64,000 bases of DNA from the NCBI RefSeq assembly GCF_021560175.1, contig NZ_CP091110.1, positions 543,501 to 607,500 on the forward strand, given 5' to 3'. A model generated the notes under the pieces. That model did no database searches, was not told the DNA's origin, and worked only from the letters and a program-made list of their open reading frames with translations. This DNA is from Neobacillus drentensis (GTDB lineage Bacteria; Bacillota; Bacilli; Bacillales; Cytobacillaceae). Each line of letters opens with the position of its first letter. Position 1 is the stretch's first letter. Positions 21,544 through 30,667 of the stretch are shown here, one piece after another. The position numbers were made by a program, and so were the translations under genes.

Positions 21544-23104
21544 TGAGGTACTCGAACGAAAAGCAGTAGCAAAAATCATTCAAAGCTCTAAAGCGGATGT
21601 CATGGTGATTGGGGAAGCACAGAACGGAAGAATTGCGATTGAAATGGCCCAAGAACATCGGCCGGACATCATTTTTATGGATATTAAAATGCCTGGCATT
21701 GACGGCGTTCAAGCGGTGAAGGAAATTAAAAAGTTCGATCAGGGCATTCGTTTTATCATGGTTTCAGCATTTAATACGTTTGAATATGCAAAGGAGGTCA
21801 TGCAGCAAGGGGTAAAGGAATACATTCTCAAGCCAAGCAGTAAAAAGGATCTTCTTGAAAGCATGCAGCGGGTCGCAGAGGAAATCCAGTCAGAACGAAA
21901 GCAAAAGGAAGAACAGCAAAGCTTAAGAGCAAATCTGGACCGGGCCGTGTCGATAGCTCAAAAAGAATGGGTTACCTCCTTACTAATGAACCAGGTGCAG
22001 GATATATCATTTGATGAATGGAGTCAGCTCCTTGGTGTAGAAATTACATCCGGATATATGATGTTATTTTCATTAAAATCATCCTCTCAGGCGGAATTGT
22101 CCCTGCCGGAAAAAGAGAAATGGTACAACTGGCTAAAGGATTCGCTCCAATCGAATGTCGTCAAACATGAAATTATGGTGGGAGCAATGATGGACTGCCA
22201 AGTTCCCGTTTTATTCTTGTGCAAAAAGTCGGCAGAGAAAAGTCATTTTAGGACTAATGCTGAAACCGTCATCGACACCCTTTATCGCTTATTCAAACAA
22301 GAACGCCTTGGGGCAGAAATGAAAATTGGCATTGGTCACCCCTATAACTATGCACATGAGCTTAATCGGTCTTACCATGAAGCGGTCTTGGCACTCGACG
22401 AGCTTTTAAAAATGCCGAACCGTAAATATTTATTCTCTAACAAGCAGGGACAAGCTTTTGAAGTTCCCACTGACTCAGAGGTGATTGAGGTAGAGAAAAA
22501 GCTGCTTGATAGTGTTAGACAAGGGGATGTCAACCAGGTGATGTTAATCTTTGATTCCTTTGTCGCAAAGATTAGCACCAATACGGTAACAGCATCTTTT
22601 GTTAAAAAATCGTTTGATGAGCTGTTTATTCTCATTTCCCGTATGCTGCATGATTTAGGGATTAACTATGAACGGATTCCCAACATCGATGAATCGGAGG
22701 ATATCCGGATGGTTTTGGAAACGGGCAAGTCGCACTTACTTGCAGTTGTCCAGCATGTCCAGGTGTGGCGGAATAATCACGCTAAGGGGATGCTGCAAAA
22801 AGCAAAGGATTTTATAGAGACGCACTATGCGGATTCTATTACACTAGAATCTGTCGCTGAATACGTCGAATTAAGTCCGTTTTATTTTAGCAAGCTTTTT
22901 AAAGATCGATTTGGAATGACCTTTATAGATTACTTGACGGAGATTAGGATCAAGAAAGCTAAAGTGGAAATGCTGAACCCCGGAAAGAGTATGAAAGAAA
23001 TCTGTTTTTCAGTCGGCTACCGGGATCCAAACTACTTCAGCAGGGTATTTAAGAAGCTGACAGGATTATCGCCAAGTGAGTTTCGAAAGGCAACGGTAAA
23101 TTAG
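21518..23104 (+). CDS. YesN-type response regulator with AraC DNA-binding domain
   Basis: 528 residues: a receiver domain with probable phosphorylation site Asp55 (DIIFMDIKMPGIDG), a long central region (about 130-420) and two AraC-type helix-turn-helix motifs at the C-terminus (SPFYFSKLFKDRFGMTF and YRDPNYFSRVFKKLTGLSPSEFR). Translation starts at one of two adjacent TTG codons (21518 or 21521) after AAAGGAGGA, inside the end of the kinase gene. YesN-type regulators usually activate the sugar transporter genes next to them; mglBAC starts 250 bases downstream. Confidence 0.92.
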   Translation: MLKILIADDEVLERKAVAKIIQSSKADVMVIGEAQNGRIAIEMAQEHRPDIIFMDIKMPGIDGVQAVKEIKKFDQGIRFIMVSAFNTFEYAKEVMQQGVKEYILKPSSKKDLLESMQRVAEEIQSERKQKEEQQSLRANLDRAVSIAQKEWVTSLLMNQVQDISFDEWSQLLGVEITSGYMMLFSLKSSSQAELSLPEKEKWYNWLKDSLQSNVVKHEIMVGAMMDCQVPVLFLCKKSAEKSHFRTNAETVIDTLYRLFKQERLGAEMKIGIGHPYNYAHELNRSYHEAVLALDELLKMPNRKYLFSNKQGQAFEVPTDSEVIEVEKKLLDSVRQGDVNQVMLIFDSFVAKISTNTVTASFVKKSFDELFILISRMLHDLGINYERIPNIDESEDIRMVLETGKSHLLAVVQHVQVWRNNHAKGMLQKAKDFIETHYADSITLESVAEYVELSPFYFSKLFKDRFGMTFIDYLTEIRIKKAKVEMLNPGKSMKEICFSVGYRDPNYFSRVFKKLTGLSPSEFRKATVN

Positions 23105-23118
23105 GAGAATATTGTTTA

Positions 23119-23154
23119 GGGCCAATTTCCTGTGAAATTGGTCCTTGTTTTTTT
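23119..23154 (+). terminator. terminator after the sensor operon
   Basis: GGCCAATTTC and GAAATTGGTCC arms with a 4-base loop, then TTG and a run of seven T residues. It separates the regulatory genes from mglBAC. Confidence 0.88.
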
Positions 23155-23243
23155 GTAAAATAAAGCTGTTTTATTACATAATTGTTTCAAAGATTGCAAA
23201 ATAATCTAGGAAATCACAAATTAGTGCTATAGGTAGTACCTAT

Positions 23244-23257
23244 TGTAACCGTTGTCA
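23244..23257 (+). promoter_or_regulatory. full-consensus cre (CcpA) site upstream of mglB
   Basis: TGTAACCGTTGTCA matches all defined positions of TGNAANCGNWNNCA. It lies 98 bases before the mglB start codon, within the presumed promoter region, indicating catabolite control of the transporter on top of activation by the YesN-type regulator. Confidence 0.65.
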
Positions 23258-23354
23258 CCATGATACGATATTTGCAAGGGCTTACATTAAGACTGAATTA
23301 AGCTCCAAGAAAACAGCTTAATAGGGTCTTTATAAAAAGAAAAAAGGGAGATTG

Positions 23355-24419
23355 ATGAGAGTGAAGAAAAAAGGTTTGATTCTATCATTAACAGTCGCAT
23401 CTAGTATTCTATTAGCAACAGGTTGCAGCAGCAGTTCGACAAGCGGCTCTGGGGATTCTGGAAAGAAGAGCAACGACCTTCCAGCTGTAGGAGCAACCAT
23501 CTATAAGTTCGATGATAACTTCATGTCATACGTACGTCGCGCGATGGAAACGTCAGCAAAAGGAAACGTGAATTTAATGCTGAACGACTCACAAAATGAC
23601 CAAGCCAAACAAATCGAGCAAGTGGATACGTTAATCGCTAAAGGTGCAAAATCACTGGCGATCAACCTAGTAGATCCAAAAGCAGCACAAACGATTGTAG
23701 ACAAAGCGAAAGCTAAAAATATTCCTGTTATCTTCTTCAATAAAGAGCCAGATGAAAGCGTATTAAACGGCTATGATAAAGCTTACTATGTAGGAACCAC
23801 TTCTTCAGAATCAGGCGTTCTGCAGGGTGAATTAATCGCAAAGGCTTGGGAAGCTAACAAAGATAAGTGGGATAAAAACCACGATGGCAAACTTCAATAT
23901 GTGTTATTAAAAGGGGAGCCAGGACACCCAGATGCAGAAGCGCGTACAAAATATGTAATTGACACCGTAAAGTCTAAAGGAATCCAAGTAGAACAATTAG
24001 CAATGGATACAGCGATGTGGGATGCAACAAAAGCAACTGAAAAGATGGATGCTTGGGTTTCTAAGTACAACGATAAGATTGAATTTGTAATTGCCAACAA
24101 CGATGGTATGGCATTAGGTGCGATTTCTTCACTTGAAAAAGCAGGCTACTTCACTGGCGATAAGTTTGTTCCAGTTGTAGGGGTTGATGCGATTCCGGAA
24201 GCACTTGAAATGATCGAAAAAGGCAAAATGGTTGGTACAGTCTTGAATGACGCGAAGAACCAAGGAAAAGCAACAATTGACCTTGCAGCAAATGCAGCAA
24301 AAGGAAAAGATGTTTTAGATGGAACTGAGTGGAAGCTTGATGACAAGAAAGCAGTTCGTGTTCCTTACGTTGAAATTACGAAGGACAACATCCAAGTTGG
24401 TAGGGATGCTTATAAATAA
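23355..24419 (+). CDS. mglB: galactose/glucose-binding lipoprotein MglB
   Basis: Solute-binding lipoprotein of the galactose/methyl-galactoside importer. ATG at 23355 follows AAAAAGGGAG; a TTG directly before it is less likely. The signal peptide ends in a lipobox-like LLATGC. The mature domain follows the GGBP fold: [14 protein letters not shown] at the N-terminus, an EF-hand-like calcium loop ([10 protein letters not shown]) as in E. coli Mgl[22 protein letters not shown] and [15 protein letters not shown]. Sugar binding by MglB-type proteins covers galactose and glucose. It is followed, after a repeat-bearing gap of 355 bases, by mglA and mglC, an unusually long interruption for this operon. 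Confidence 0.94.
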   Translation: MRVKKKGLILSLTVASSILLATGCSSSSTSGSGDSGKKSNDLPAVGATIYKFDDNFMSYVRRAMETSAKGNVNLMLNDSQNDQAKQIEQVDTLIAKGAKSLAINLVDPKAAQTIVDKAKAKNIPVIFFNKEPDESVLNGYDKAYYVGTTSSESGVLQGELIAKAWEANKDKWDKNHDGKLQYVLLKGEPGHPDAEARTKYVIDTVKSKGIQVEQLAMDTAMWDATKATEKMDAWVSKYNDKIEFVIANNDGMALGAISSLEKAGYFTGDKFVPVVGVDAIPEALEMIEKGKMVGTVLNDAKNQGKATIDLAANAAKGKDVLDGTEWKLDDKKAVRVPYVEITKDNIQVGRDAYK

Positions 24420-24540
24420 GAAAAGCGGAAGCGCCTTGAACAGGGGCGACAGGCATAAGACGAGCCGGCGAGAAGGCTGCTTTTTAGCCTTCTTGACGGA
24501 TTGGCTTATGACCCCGAGCCCCTAGGCGCTGTAGCTAGAC
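24420..24540 (+). repeat. dispersed GC-rich repeat element A, copy 1
   Basis: About 120 bases containing an internal inverted repeat (AGAAGGCTGC and GCCTTCTTG). It is nearly identical, in inverted orientation, to 58773-58894. It begins immediately at the mglB stop codon and can fold into a large hairpin, so it may act as terminator, processing or attenuation site between mglB and mglA. Related elements are frequent in Bacillaceae genomes; no coding capacity is evident. Confidence 0.8.
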
Positions 24541-24549
24541 AAATAAGTA

Positions 24550-24700
24550 AATGTGAAAAGCGCCTGTTCGGGGGTAGGAGTCATCTTCCCCTCGGCGCTC
24601 TTCGAACAAAGGAAAAGATCATGCTTTTCCTTCGTTCGGAGACCTAAGCCTTCATCTTTGTGAAGCTGGATACCGAGCAAATATTAAATTCAACTACTTC
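24550..24700 (+). repeat. second hairpin-rich repeat block between mglB and mglA
   Basis: Contains two potential stems: GCGCC...GGCGC around 24560-24600 and CGAACAAAGGAAAAG with CTTTTCCTTCGTTCG (24603-24640). The GGAAAAG...CTTTTCC stem resembles one in the 58.9 kb repeat block. It may stabilise the upstream mglB message, which usually needs excess binding protein over permease. Confidence 0.6.
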
Positions 24701-24774
24701 TTATTAAATAGATATGAGCTGGACCTGGAAGGACCACTCATATTTTTTAAATGGTTAAGTTAGGAGGTTCACTT

Positions 24775-26280
24775 ATGACAGGATCTAGTACTACCTATCT
24801 ACTTGAAATGCAGAATATCACAAAAAGATTTCCTGGAGTACTTGCATTAGACAATCTTAGCTTGAAAGTGAGGCCGGGTTCGGTTCATGCCTTAATGGGA
24901 GAAAACGGTGCAGGAAAATCAACCTTAATGAAATGTTTATTCGGTATTTATTCGATGGACAATGGCAAAATCATCTTTAATGGAAGTGAAATTTCATTTG
25001 CCAATTCCAAGCAGGCATTAGAAAACGGCGTTTCCATGGTGCACCAAGAATTGAACCAAGTCCGCCAGCAAAATGTTATGGACAATATATGGCTGGGCCG
25101 TTACCCGAAAAAGGGTATTTTCGTAGATGAAAAGAAAATGTACGAGGACACCGCTGCGATATTCAAAGGTTTAGATATAAATATCGACCCCCGCAGTAAG
25201 GTAAGTTCATTATCTGTATCAGAGATGCAAATGGTTGAGATTGCAAAAGCTGTATCGTATCATTCAAAAATTATCGTAATGGATGAGCCAACCTCATCCC
25301 TTACAGAGACGGAAGTAAATCACTTATTTAGAATCATTAAGCGGCTTCAAAGTGAGAATGTGGCCATTATTTATATCTCGCACAAAATGGAAGAAATCTT
25401 AAAGATTTCAGACGAAGTAACGATCATGCGGGATGGCCAGTACATTGCGACTAGAAGTGCAAAAGACCTGACAACAGATGAAATCATTAAGCTAATGGTA
25501 GGCCGGGACTTATCACAGCGCTTTCCCGCTAAGGAAAACAAACCAGGAGATATTATTTTAAAGGTTTCTGATCTAACGGCAGAAACACAGCCGTCTTTTG
25601 AAAATGTAAGCTTTGAATTGAAAAAGGGTGAAATACTCGGAATTGCCGGCTTAGTAGGTTCTAAACGGACAGAAGTACTCGAAGCAATTTTTGGAATCAG
25701 GTCATTAAAATCTGGAAAAATTGAGCTGAACGGCAAGGCGGTTAAAAATCAATCGCCACAACATGCCATCAAAAACGGTTTTGCCCTTGTAACTGAAGAA
25801 AGAAGATCCACTGGTATATTTTCCGATTTAAGCATTAGCTTTAATTCAATCATTTCAAACATGAAGCAGTATAAAACAAAGAGTGGATTCCTTTCCAATA
25901 AGAAAGTAGCCGACGATACCCAATGGGTAATTGATTCGATGAAAGTGAAAACACCATCACAAAAAACTTCAATTGGCAGTTTATCCGGCGGAAACCAGCA
26001 AAAGGTTATTATCGGGCGCTGGCTATTGACTAAGCCTGATATATTATTGCTTGATGAACCGACACGAGGCATTGATGTTGGGGCAAAATTCGAGATTTAC
26101 CAATTAATCAACAAATTAGCAGCAGACGGAAAGGGAATTATCATGATCTCTTCCGAAATGCCGGAGCTGTTGGGTACGACAGATAGAATTCTTGTAATGA
26201 GTAATGGAAAAGCAGCTGGGATCGTTGATACGAAGACGACTTCTCAAGAAGAAATCATGCGATTAGCCGCATTGTATTAG
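24775..26280 (+). CDS. mglA: galactose/methyl-galactoside ABC transporter ATP-binding protein MglA
   Basis: A tandem-ATPase subunit of the CUT2 (ribose/galactose) family, 501 residues from the ATG at 24775 (TAGGAGG 7 bases upstream). First cassette: Walker [10 protein letters not shown], signature [14 protein letters not shown], Walker [12 protein letters not shown]. The second cassette has the degenerate Walker A typical of CUT2 proteins (GLVGSKRTE), then [14 protein letters not shown] and [14 protein letters not shown]. It powers import through MglC, with MglB as binding protein. It is 12 bases before mglC. Confidence 0.95.
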   Translation: MTGSSTTYLLEMQNITKRFPGVLALDNLSLKVRPGSVHALMGENGAGKSTLMKCLFGIYSMDNGKIIFNGSEISFANSKQALENGVSMVHQELNQVRQQNVMDNIWLGRYPKKGIFVDEKKMYEDTAAIFKGLDINIDPRSKVSSLSVSEMQMVEIAKAVSYHSKIIVMDEPTSSLTETEVNHLFRIIKRLQSENVAIIYISHKMEEILKISDEVTIMRDGQYIATRSAKDLTTDEIIKLMVGRDLSQRFPAKENKPGDIILKVSDLTAETQPSFENVSFELKKGEILGIAGLVGSKRTEVLEAIFGIRSLKSGKIELNGKAVKNQSPQHAIKNGFALVTEERRSTGIFSDLSISFNSIISNMKQYKTKSGFLSNKKVADDTQWVIDSMKVKTPSQKTSIGSLSGGNQQKVIIGRWLLTKPDILLLDEPTRGIDVGAKFEIYQLINKLAADGKGIIMISSEMPELLGTTDRILVMSNGKAAGIVDTKTTSQEEIMRLAALY

Positions 26281-26292
26281 GAGGCGACAAAA

Positions 26293-27345
26293 ATGAGTAC
26301 AGAAGCATTAAAAAAATCGGGATCTAAGGTAGCGAAAAAATCGAAATCAGGTTTCTCAAAATGGATTGTTGATAATGTTATTTATCTAGTATTAATTCTA
26401 CTAGTCGTTGGGATCGTTGTAGCATCTCCAGATTTCTTATCGATGACGAACTTAATTAATATTCTAAGTCAGGCGTCATCACGTGTTATTATTGCCCTTG
26501 GGGTAGCAGGTATTTTGATTCTGGCCGGTACTGACCTTTCAGCAGGCCGGATGGTCGGTTTGGCAGCAGTTGTTTCAGCTTCCATGCTTCAAGCCAGTGA
26601 CTATGCTTATAAAATGTACCCGCATTTACATGAATTACCACTATTTGTTCCAATTATTATTGCGATGCTAGCAACTGGTTTCATTTCTGCCATCAGTGGT
26701 GTGATTGTAGCAAAATTTCATGTGCCGCCATTTATTGCCACATTAGGTATGATGATTGTGGTTTACGGTACATCTTCCATCTACTTTGACCGTCCTCCGT
26801 ATGGTGCACAGCCGATTGGCGGTTTAAGCGAGAAGTTTACAACGTTTGCACAAAGAGGAATTAAGCTTGGTCAATATGAATTTCCATATCTAATCTTCTA
26901 TGCCATTATTGTATCGCTTATTATCTGGGTTATTTGGAATAAAACACAGCTTGGTAAAAATATGTATGCAATTGGCGGAAATCCTGAAGCAGCAAAGGTT
27001 TCAGGGGTTAACGTAGCCAAGAATATCATCATCATCTATATGATCGCAGGTCTTCTTTACGGCTTCACCGGTGTTCTTGAAGCAGGTCGTGTAGGTAGTG
27101 CCACTAATAATACAGGTAACATGTACGAGATGGACGCGATTGCAGCCTGCGTAGTCGGCGGGGTATCATTGACTGGTGGTATTGGAACGGTACCAGGTAT
27201 CGTAACGGGAGTTCTTATTTTCCAAGTTATCAACTACGGATTAGCTTTCCTTGGCGTAAGCCCGTATATCCAATTCATCGTAAAAGGCTTAATTATTATC
27301 GTCGCGGTAGCCTTCGATATGCGCAAACACGCAAAGAAAAAATAA
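26293..27345 (+). CDS. mglC: galactose/methyl-galactoside ABC transporter permease MglC
   Basis: Membrane subunit of the CUT2 galactose importer, 350 residues, with 8-10 hydrophobic helices. Family landmarks are GILILAGTDLSAGRMVGLAAVVSA, PPFIATLGMMIVVYG, YAIGGNPEAAKVSGVNV and ACVVGGVSLTGGIGTV. RBS AGGAGGCG is 6 bases before the ATG. It completes mglBAC and is followed by an intrinsic terminator. Confidence 0.94.
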   Translation: MSTEALKKSGSKVAKKSKSGFSKWIVDNVIYLVLILLVVGIVVASPDFLSMTNLINILSQASSRVIIALGVAGILILAGTDLSAGRMVGLAAVVSASMLQASDYAYKMYPHLHELPLFVPIIIAMLATGFISAISGVIVAKFHVPPFIATLGMMIVVYGTSSIYFDRPPYGAQPIGGLSEKFTTFAQRGIKLGQYEFPYLIFYAIIVSLIIWVIWNKTQLGKNMYAIGGNPEAAKVSGVNVAKNIIIIYMIAGLLYGFTGVLEAGRVGSATNNTGNMYEMDAIAACVVGGVSLTGGIGTVPGIVTGVLIFQVINYGLAFLGVSPYIQFIVKGLIIIVAVAFDMRKHAKKK

Positions 27346-27358
27346 ACACAAAACAATA

Positions 27359-27392
27359 GGGCAGCCTCCAACATGGAGAGCTGCCTTTTTCT
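27359..27392 (+). terminator. terminator after mglC
   Basis: GGCAGC-CTCC and GGAG-A-GCTGCC arms around AACAT, followed by five T residues. Confidence 0.88.
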
Positions 27393-27711
27393 ATTATAAA
27401 GAAAACGCAACCAATGATGTTATTTGAATCATTGATTGTTCGATATTATAGAATATCTTTGGAAATGGAAAAAATAAGATAGGAATAGAGATAAACAGTT
27501 TATAAGCAGAGTTTATTACAGGTGTAAGTTTGAAAAATAATATATTTCAGAAATATTTAAATAAATAAATAATATACTAGACGAATGAAATTAATTGTAT
27601 TACAATACTAAATATCAATTAATTCAACGACTAAACATACCTATCCTATTAAGATACTAAATAATGGATGTTTTTGTCAGAAAAATCAAATAAATAGATA
27701 AAGGGGATGTC
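27393..27711 (+). promoter_or_regulatory. AT-rich leader of the orphan binding protein, weak CodY-like match
   Basis: No ORF or RNA gene is visible in this AT-rich spacer. TTTTGTCAGAAAAAT at 27672-27686 matches 11 of 15 positions of the CodY box AATTTTCWGAAAATT, which would fit an amino-acid transporter component, but in such AT-rich DNA chance matches are likely. Confidence 0.25.
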
Positions 27712-28893
27712 ATGATGAAGAAGAATTTTGCAAAGATGTTTATGGCTTCAACATTATTGGCTGGCGTATTAGCCGGATGTTCGGGAGCAAAAGATAGTGC
27801 TGGAGGAGGAGGAGACACCGTTAAATTGGGTGTAAACCTAGAACTTTCCGGCGGAGTTGCTTCTTACGGGGAGTCGCTTGCTTCAGGTATCAATCTTGCG
27901 GTTGATGAAATTAACAAAAAGGGCGGAGTTGACGGCAAGAAGATCGAGCTTGTTAAAGTCGACAATAAATCAGATGCAGCGGAAGCTACTAACGGTGCTA
28001 TTAAGTTAACCAGCCAAGATAAAGTAACAGCCATTATCGGTGCTGCTACAAGCGGTGACACCGTTGCCCAGGCGGAAATCGCTGATAGCAATAAAACTGT
28101 TTTATTAACTCCATCAGGAACAGCTCCAAACGTAACAGTTACAGATAAAGGAAAATTAAACGAATACGTATTCCGTACTTCTTTTATTGATCCATTCCAA
28201 GGAACAGTTGCAGCCAACTTTGCAGCTAACGAATTAAAGGTTAAAAACGTTGCGATCTTTGCTGATAGTGCAAGTGACTATGCAAAAGGTTTGGCAGCTT
28301 CATTTAAAGAAACGTTTGAAAAAGCAGGCGGTAAGGTTGTCTCTGAAGAGGCATATGTTGGAAAGGATACAGACTTCCGTGCAACATTAACTCGTATCAA
28401 GGCTAAAAATCCTGAATTTATCTTTATCCCTGGATATTACGAAGAAGTTGGTTTAATTGTAAAACAAGCTCGTGAAATGGGCATCACTGCTCCTCTAATG
28501 GGTGCAGATGGCTGGGATTCACCGAAATTAGTAGAATTAGCTGGTAAAGATGCGTTAAACAATACTTATATCACAAATCACTATTCTTCTGAAGACCCAG
28601 ACAAAAAGATCCAAACGTTTGTATCTGCTTTTAAAGCAAAGAACAATGGAGAATCACCGAATGCGTTCAACGCTCTTGGCTATGATTCAGTTTATCTATT
28701 AGCAGATGCGATTAAGAGTGCAGGAAGCACTGACCCTAGCAAAATTAAGGCAGCTTTAGAAAAAACTAAAGATCTATCCCTTGTTACTGGTGTGGTTACG
28801 ATTGACAAAAATCACAATCCGATTAAATCTGCAACAGTCTTAGAATATAAAGACGGCAAGCAAGTATTTAATACAAAGGTTGATCCTAAGTAA
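27712..28893 (+). CDS. branched-chain amino acid type ABC transporter substrate-binding lipoprotein (LivJ-like), orphan
   Basis: A 393-residue lipoprotein: signal peptide with lipobox LAGC, a glycine-rich linker (AGGGGGD), then a type I periplasmic-binding domain (VKLGVNLELSGGVASYGES, AAEATNGAIKLTSQDKVTAIIG, AYVGKDTDFRATLTRIKAKNPEFIFIPGYYEEVG). This matches Leu/Ile/Val or amide/urea binding proteins of the HAAT family. RBS AAAGGGGATG precedes two adjacent ATGs. No permease (LivHM) or ATPase (LivGF) genes accompany it, and both flanking spacers hold terminators, so it is monocistronic and must use a transporter encoded elsewhere or have another role. The ligand cannot be told. Confidence 0.85.
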   Translation: MMKKNFAKMFMASTLLAGVLAGCSGAKDSAGGGGDTVKLGVNLELSGGVASYGESLASGINLAVDEINKKGGVDGKKIELVKVDNKSDAAEATNGAIKLTSQDKVTAIIGAATSGDTVAQAEIADSNKTVLLTPSGTAPNVTVTDKGKLNEYVFRTSFIDPFQGTVAANFAANELKVKNVAIFADSASDYAKGLAASFKETFEKAGGKVVSEEAYVGKDTDFRATLTRIKAKNPEFIFIPGYYEEVGLIVKQAREMGITAPLMGADGWDSPKLVELAGKDALNNTYITNHYSSEDPDKKIQTFVSAFKAKNNGESPNAFNALGYDSVYLLADAIKSAGSTDPSKIKAALEKTKDLSLVTGVVTIDKNHNPIKSATVLEYKDGKQVFNTKVDPK

Positions 28894-28914
28894 TTCTCGA
28901 AATATAATTTTATA

Positions 28915-28957
28915 AAAAGACTTTTTCACTTCAATAGTGAAGGAGTCTTTTTTTTGC
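28915..28957 (+). terminator. terminator after the binding-protein gene
   Basis: AAAAGACT...TTCACT and AGTGAA...AGTCTTTT arms around TCAAT, followed by T residues. Confidence 0.9.
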
Positions 28958-29004
28958 TTTGTAGGAAATTATAAATTTTTCTATGTGTAAGTATTACGAG
29001 TGAT

Positions 29005-29150
29005 CTACGTCCAGCTCCAGCGCCCAGCGACTAGTGTACTTCGCCCATCTCCCTACGATAAGTCAACATCGAATCGCTTTCGCTCTTCGTGTTTCCTTTA
29101 TCTCAGTCGATGTGCTCCAGTCCATACGTCGCTAAACGGGCGCTTCCGCA
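29005..29150 (-). repeat. dispersed GC-rich repeat element B, copy upstream of atoD
   Basis: Begins GTCCAGCTCCAGCGCC and carries CTACGATAAGTCAACATCGA and CTTTATCTCAG stretches that recur at 58688-58772 and about 58900. It ends GGGCGCTTCCGC only 9 bases before the -24 element of the atoD promoter. A spurious 77-codon ORF crosses it. It occupies the place where sigma-54 activator sites would be expected. Confidence 0.75.
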
Positions 29151-29158
29151 TTTGTACT

Positions 29159-29175
29159 TGGCATAATTCTTGCAT
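29159..29175 (+). promoter_or_regulatory. sigma-54 (SigL) -24/-12 promoter of atoDA
   Basis: TGGCATAATTCTTGCAT matches TGGCAC-N5-TTGCW with the required GG-N10-GC spacing. It is 60 bases upstream of the atoD start. The first 16 bases are identical to the promoter at 31965, so both belong to one regulon. Confidence 0.85.
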
Positions 29176-29234
29176 ATTAATTGAGCGTAGCCATATTTAC
29201 TTCGCTTTTTTAATTTACAGGAGGTGCTTTTGAA

Positions 29235-29897
29235 GTGAATAAAATAATTTCAAGGGAAGATGTTTCATCCCTTTTTACAGATGGAATGACAATAATGGCT
29301 GGGGGCTTTATGGGGGTGGGGACACCTCAGGAACTTGTTACGGCAATGCTTGAAGCGAATGTAAAGGAAATTACCTTAATCGCTAATGACACCGCTTTCG
29401 TAGAAACGGGTGTAGGACCTTTAATTGTAAATAAACGAGTGAAAAAAGTGATTGCCTCACATATTGGAACAAACCCAGAAACTGGCCGGCAAATGATTGC
29501 TGGCGAAATGGAAGTAGAACTAGTTCCACAAGGAACCTTGGCTGAACGTGTACGTGCCGGAGGTTCAGGATTAGGCGGAGTGTTAACTCCTACTGGAGTA
29601 GGAACTGTTGTCGAGGATGGGAAAGAAAAAATTACCGTCGACGGCCGGGAATATTTGCTTGAAAAGCCCCTTCGTGCTGAGGTTGCCTTGTTGAAAGCTT
29701 TTAAAGCGGATAAAGCAGGAAATTTAATTTATCACCGTTCTGCCAGGAACTTTAACCCATTAATGGCCTTGGCTGCTGACACTGTTATTGTCCAAGTGGA
29801 GCAGCTTGTAGAAGTGGGAGAAATCGACCCAGATGAAGTTATGACACCTGGAATCCTGGTCGATAAAATTTATGTCCAAGGAGGTCGTCAATCATGA
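29235..29897 (+). CDS. atoD: acetoacetate/3-oxoacid CoA-transferase subunit A (AtoD)
   Basis: Alpha subunit of a heteromeric CoA-transferase that moves CoA from an acyl-CoA donor to acetoacetate. 220 residues, the same length as E. coli AtoD, with the characteristic [48 protein letters not shown] and [21 protein letters not shown] start with a strong upstream AGGAGGTGC. Its end overlaps atoA by 4 bases. Together with the downstream thiolase it converts acetoacetate to two acetyl-CoA. The sigma-54 promoter directly upstream parallels the sigma-54 control of E. coli atoDAEB by AtoC. Confidence 0.94.
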   Translation: MNKIISREDVSSLFTDGMTIMAGGFMGVGTPQELVTAMLEANVKEITLIANDTAFVETGVGPLIVNKRVKKVIASHIGTNPETGRQMIAGEMEVELVPQGTLAERVRAGGSGLGGVLTPTGVGTVVEDGKEKITVDGREYLLEKPLRAEVALLKAFKADKAGNLIYHRSARNFNPLMALAADTVIVQVEQLVEVGEIDPDEVMTPGILVDKIYVQGGRQS

Positions 29898-30544
29898 TGA
29901 CTACACTCGTTAATCCAAAACAAATCATCGCTGCACGCGTGGCAAAGGAATTGAAGGATGGAGATGTGGTGAACTTGGGCATTGGGCTGCCAACCATGGT
30001 GCCAAACTACTTGCCTGATGGTGTGAACGTGATTTTACAATCAGAAAATGGCTATGTGGGTCTTGGACCTTTAGAGGGCGATATTGATCCAGATTTAGTT
30101 AATGCCGGTGGTCAGCCAGCTGGTATTATTCGCGGAGGTGCCTTCTTTGATAGTCTGTTTTCCTTCGAATTAATTCGCGGCGGACATGTCGATGTTACTG
30201 TTCTTGGCGGGCTAGAAGCAGATGCAAAAGGAAATCTTGCTAACTGGATGGTTCCAGGGAAAATGGTTCCTGGCATGGGCGGGGCAATGGACCTTGTGAC
30301 AGGTGCAAAAAAGGTGATTGTTGCGATGGAACATACGGCCAAGAATGGTTCATCTAAAATTCTCGAACAATGCCGCCTGCCATTGACCGGTAAAGGGGTA
30401 GTTGATCTAATTGTAACCGAATTGGCTGTGTTTCGTGTAACAGCGGATGGATTGGTTTTGGAGGAACTTCAAGAGGGTGTCGACCTAGAGACAGTAACGG
30501 AAAAGACAGAAGCTGATTTTACTTTAGGCCTTGCAATAAAATAA
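29894..30544 (+). CDS. atoA: acetoacetate/3-oxoacid CoA-transferase subunit B (AtoA)
   Basis: Beta subunit, 216 residues like E. coli AtoA. It bears the catalytic glutamate in the SENG motif ([12 protein letters not shown]), plus [28 protein letters not shown] and [18 protein letters not shown]. The glutamate forms the glutamyl-CoA thioester in this enzyme family. Start overlaps atoD (ATGATG after GGAGGTCG), giving translational coupling and 1:1 expression. The next gene, thiolase, is 123 bases away with no obvious terminator in between. Confidence 0.95.
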   Translation: MMTTLVNPKQIIAARVAKELKDGDVVNLGIGLPTMVPNYLPDGVNVILQSENGYVGLGPLEGDIDPDLVNAGGQPAGIIRGGAFFDSLFSFELIRGGHVDVTVLGGLEADAKGNLANWMVPGKMVPGMGGAMDLVTGAKKVIVAMEHTAKNGSSKILEQCRLPLTGKGVVDLIVTELAVFRVTADGLVLEELQEGVDLETVTEKTEADFTLGLAIK

Positions 30545-30667
30545 AAGTGTTTGCTAGTGAAAGAGAATGGAGAGGGCTTTTCTTAAAATCGCTGATATAT
30601 GTATAAAAATCGCCTATAAACTTTAAACCCACTTATAAAGAAAATAACTTTTCAGGAGGAACTATTT

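Noticed and set aside
24319..24525. 68-codon plus-strand ORF at the end of mglB
   Set aside because: Overlaps mglB in another frame and continues into repeat element A.
27672..27686. CodY box as a firm feature
   Set aside because: Four mismatches in AT-rich DNA; kept only as a weak remark in the leader entry.
29000..29233. 77-codon plus-strand ORF upstream of atoD
   Set aside because: Crosses the dispersed repeat and the sigma-54 promoter; composition and position argue against a gene.
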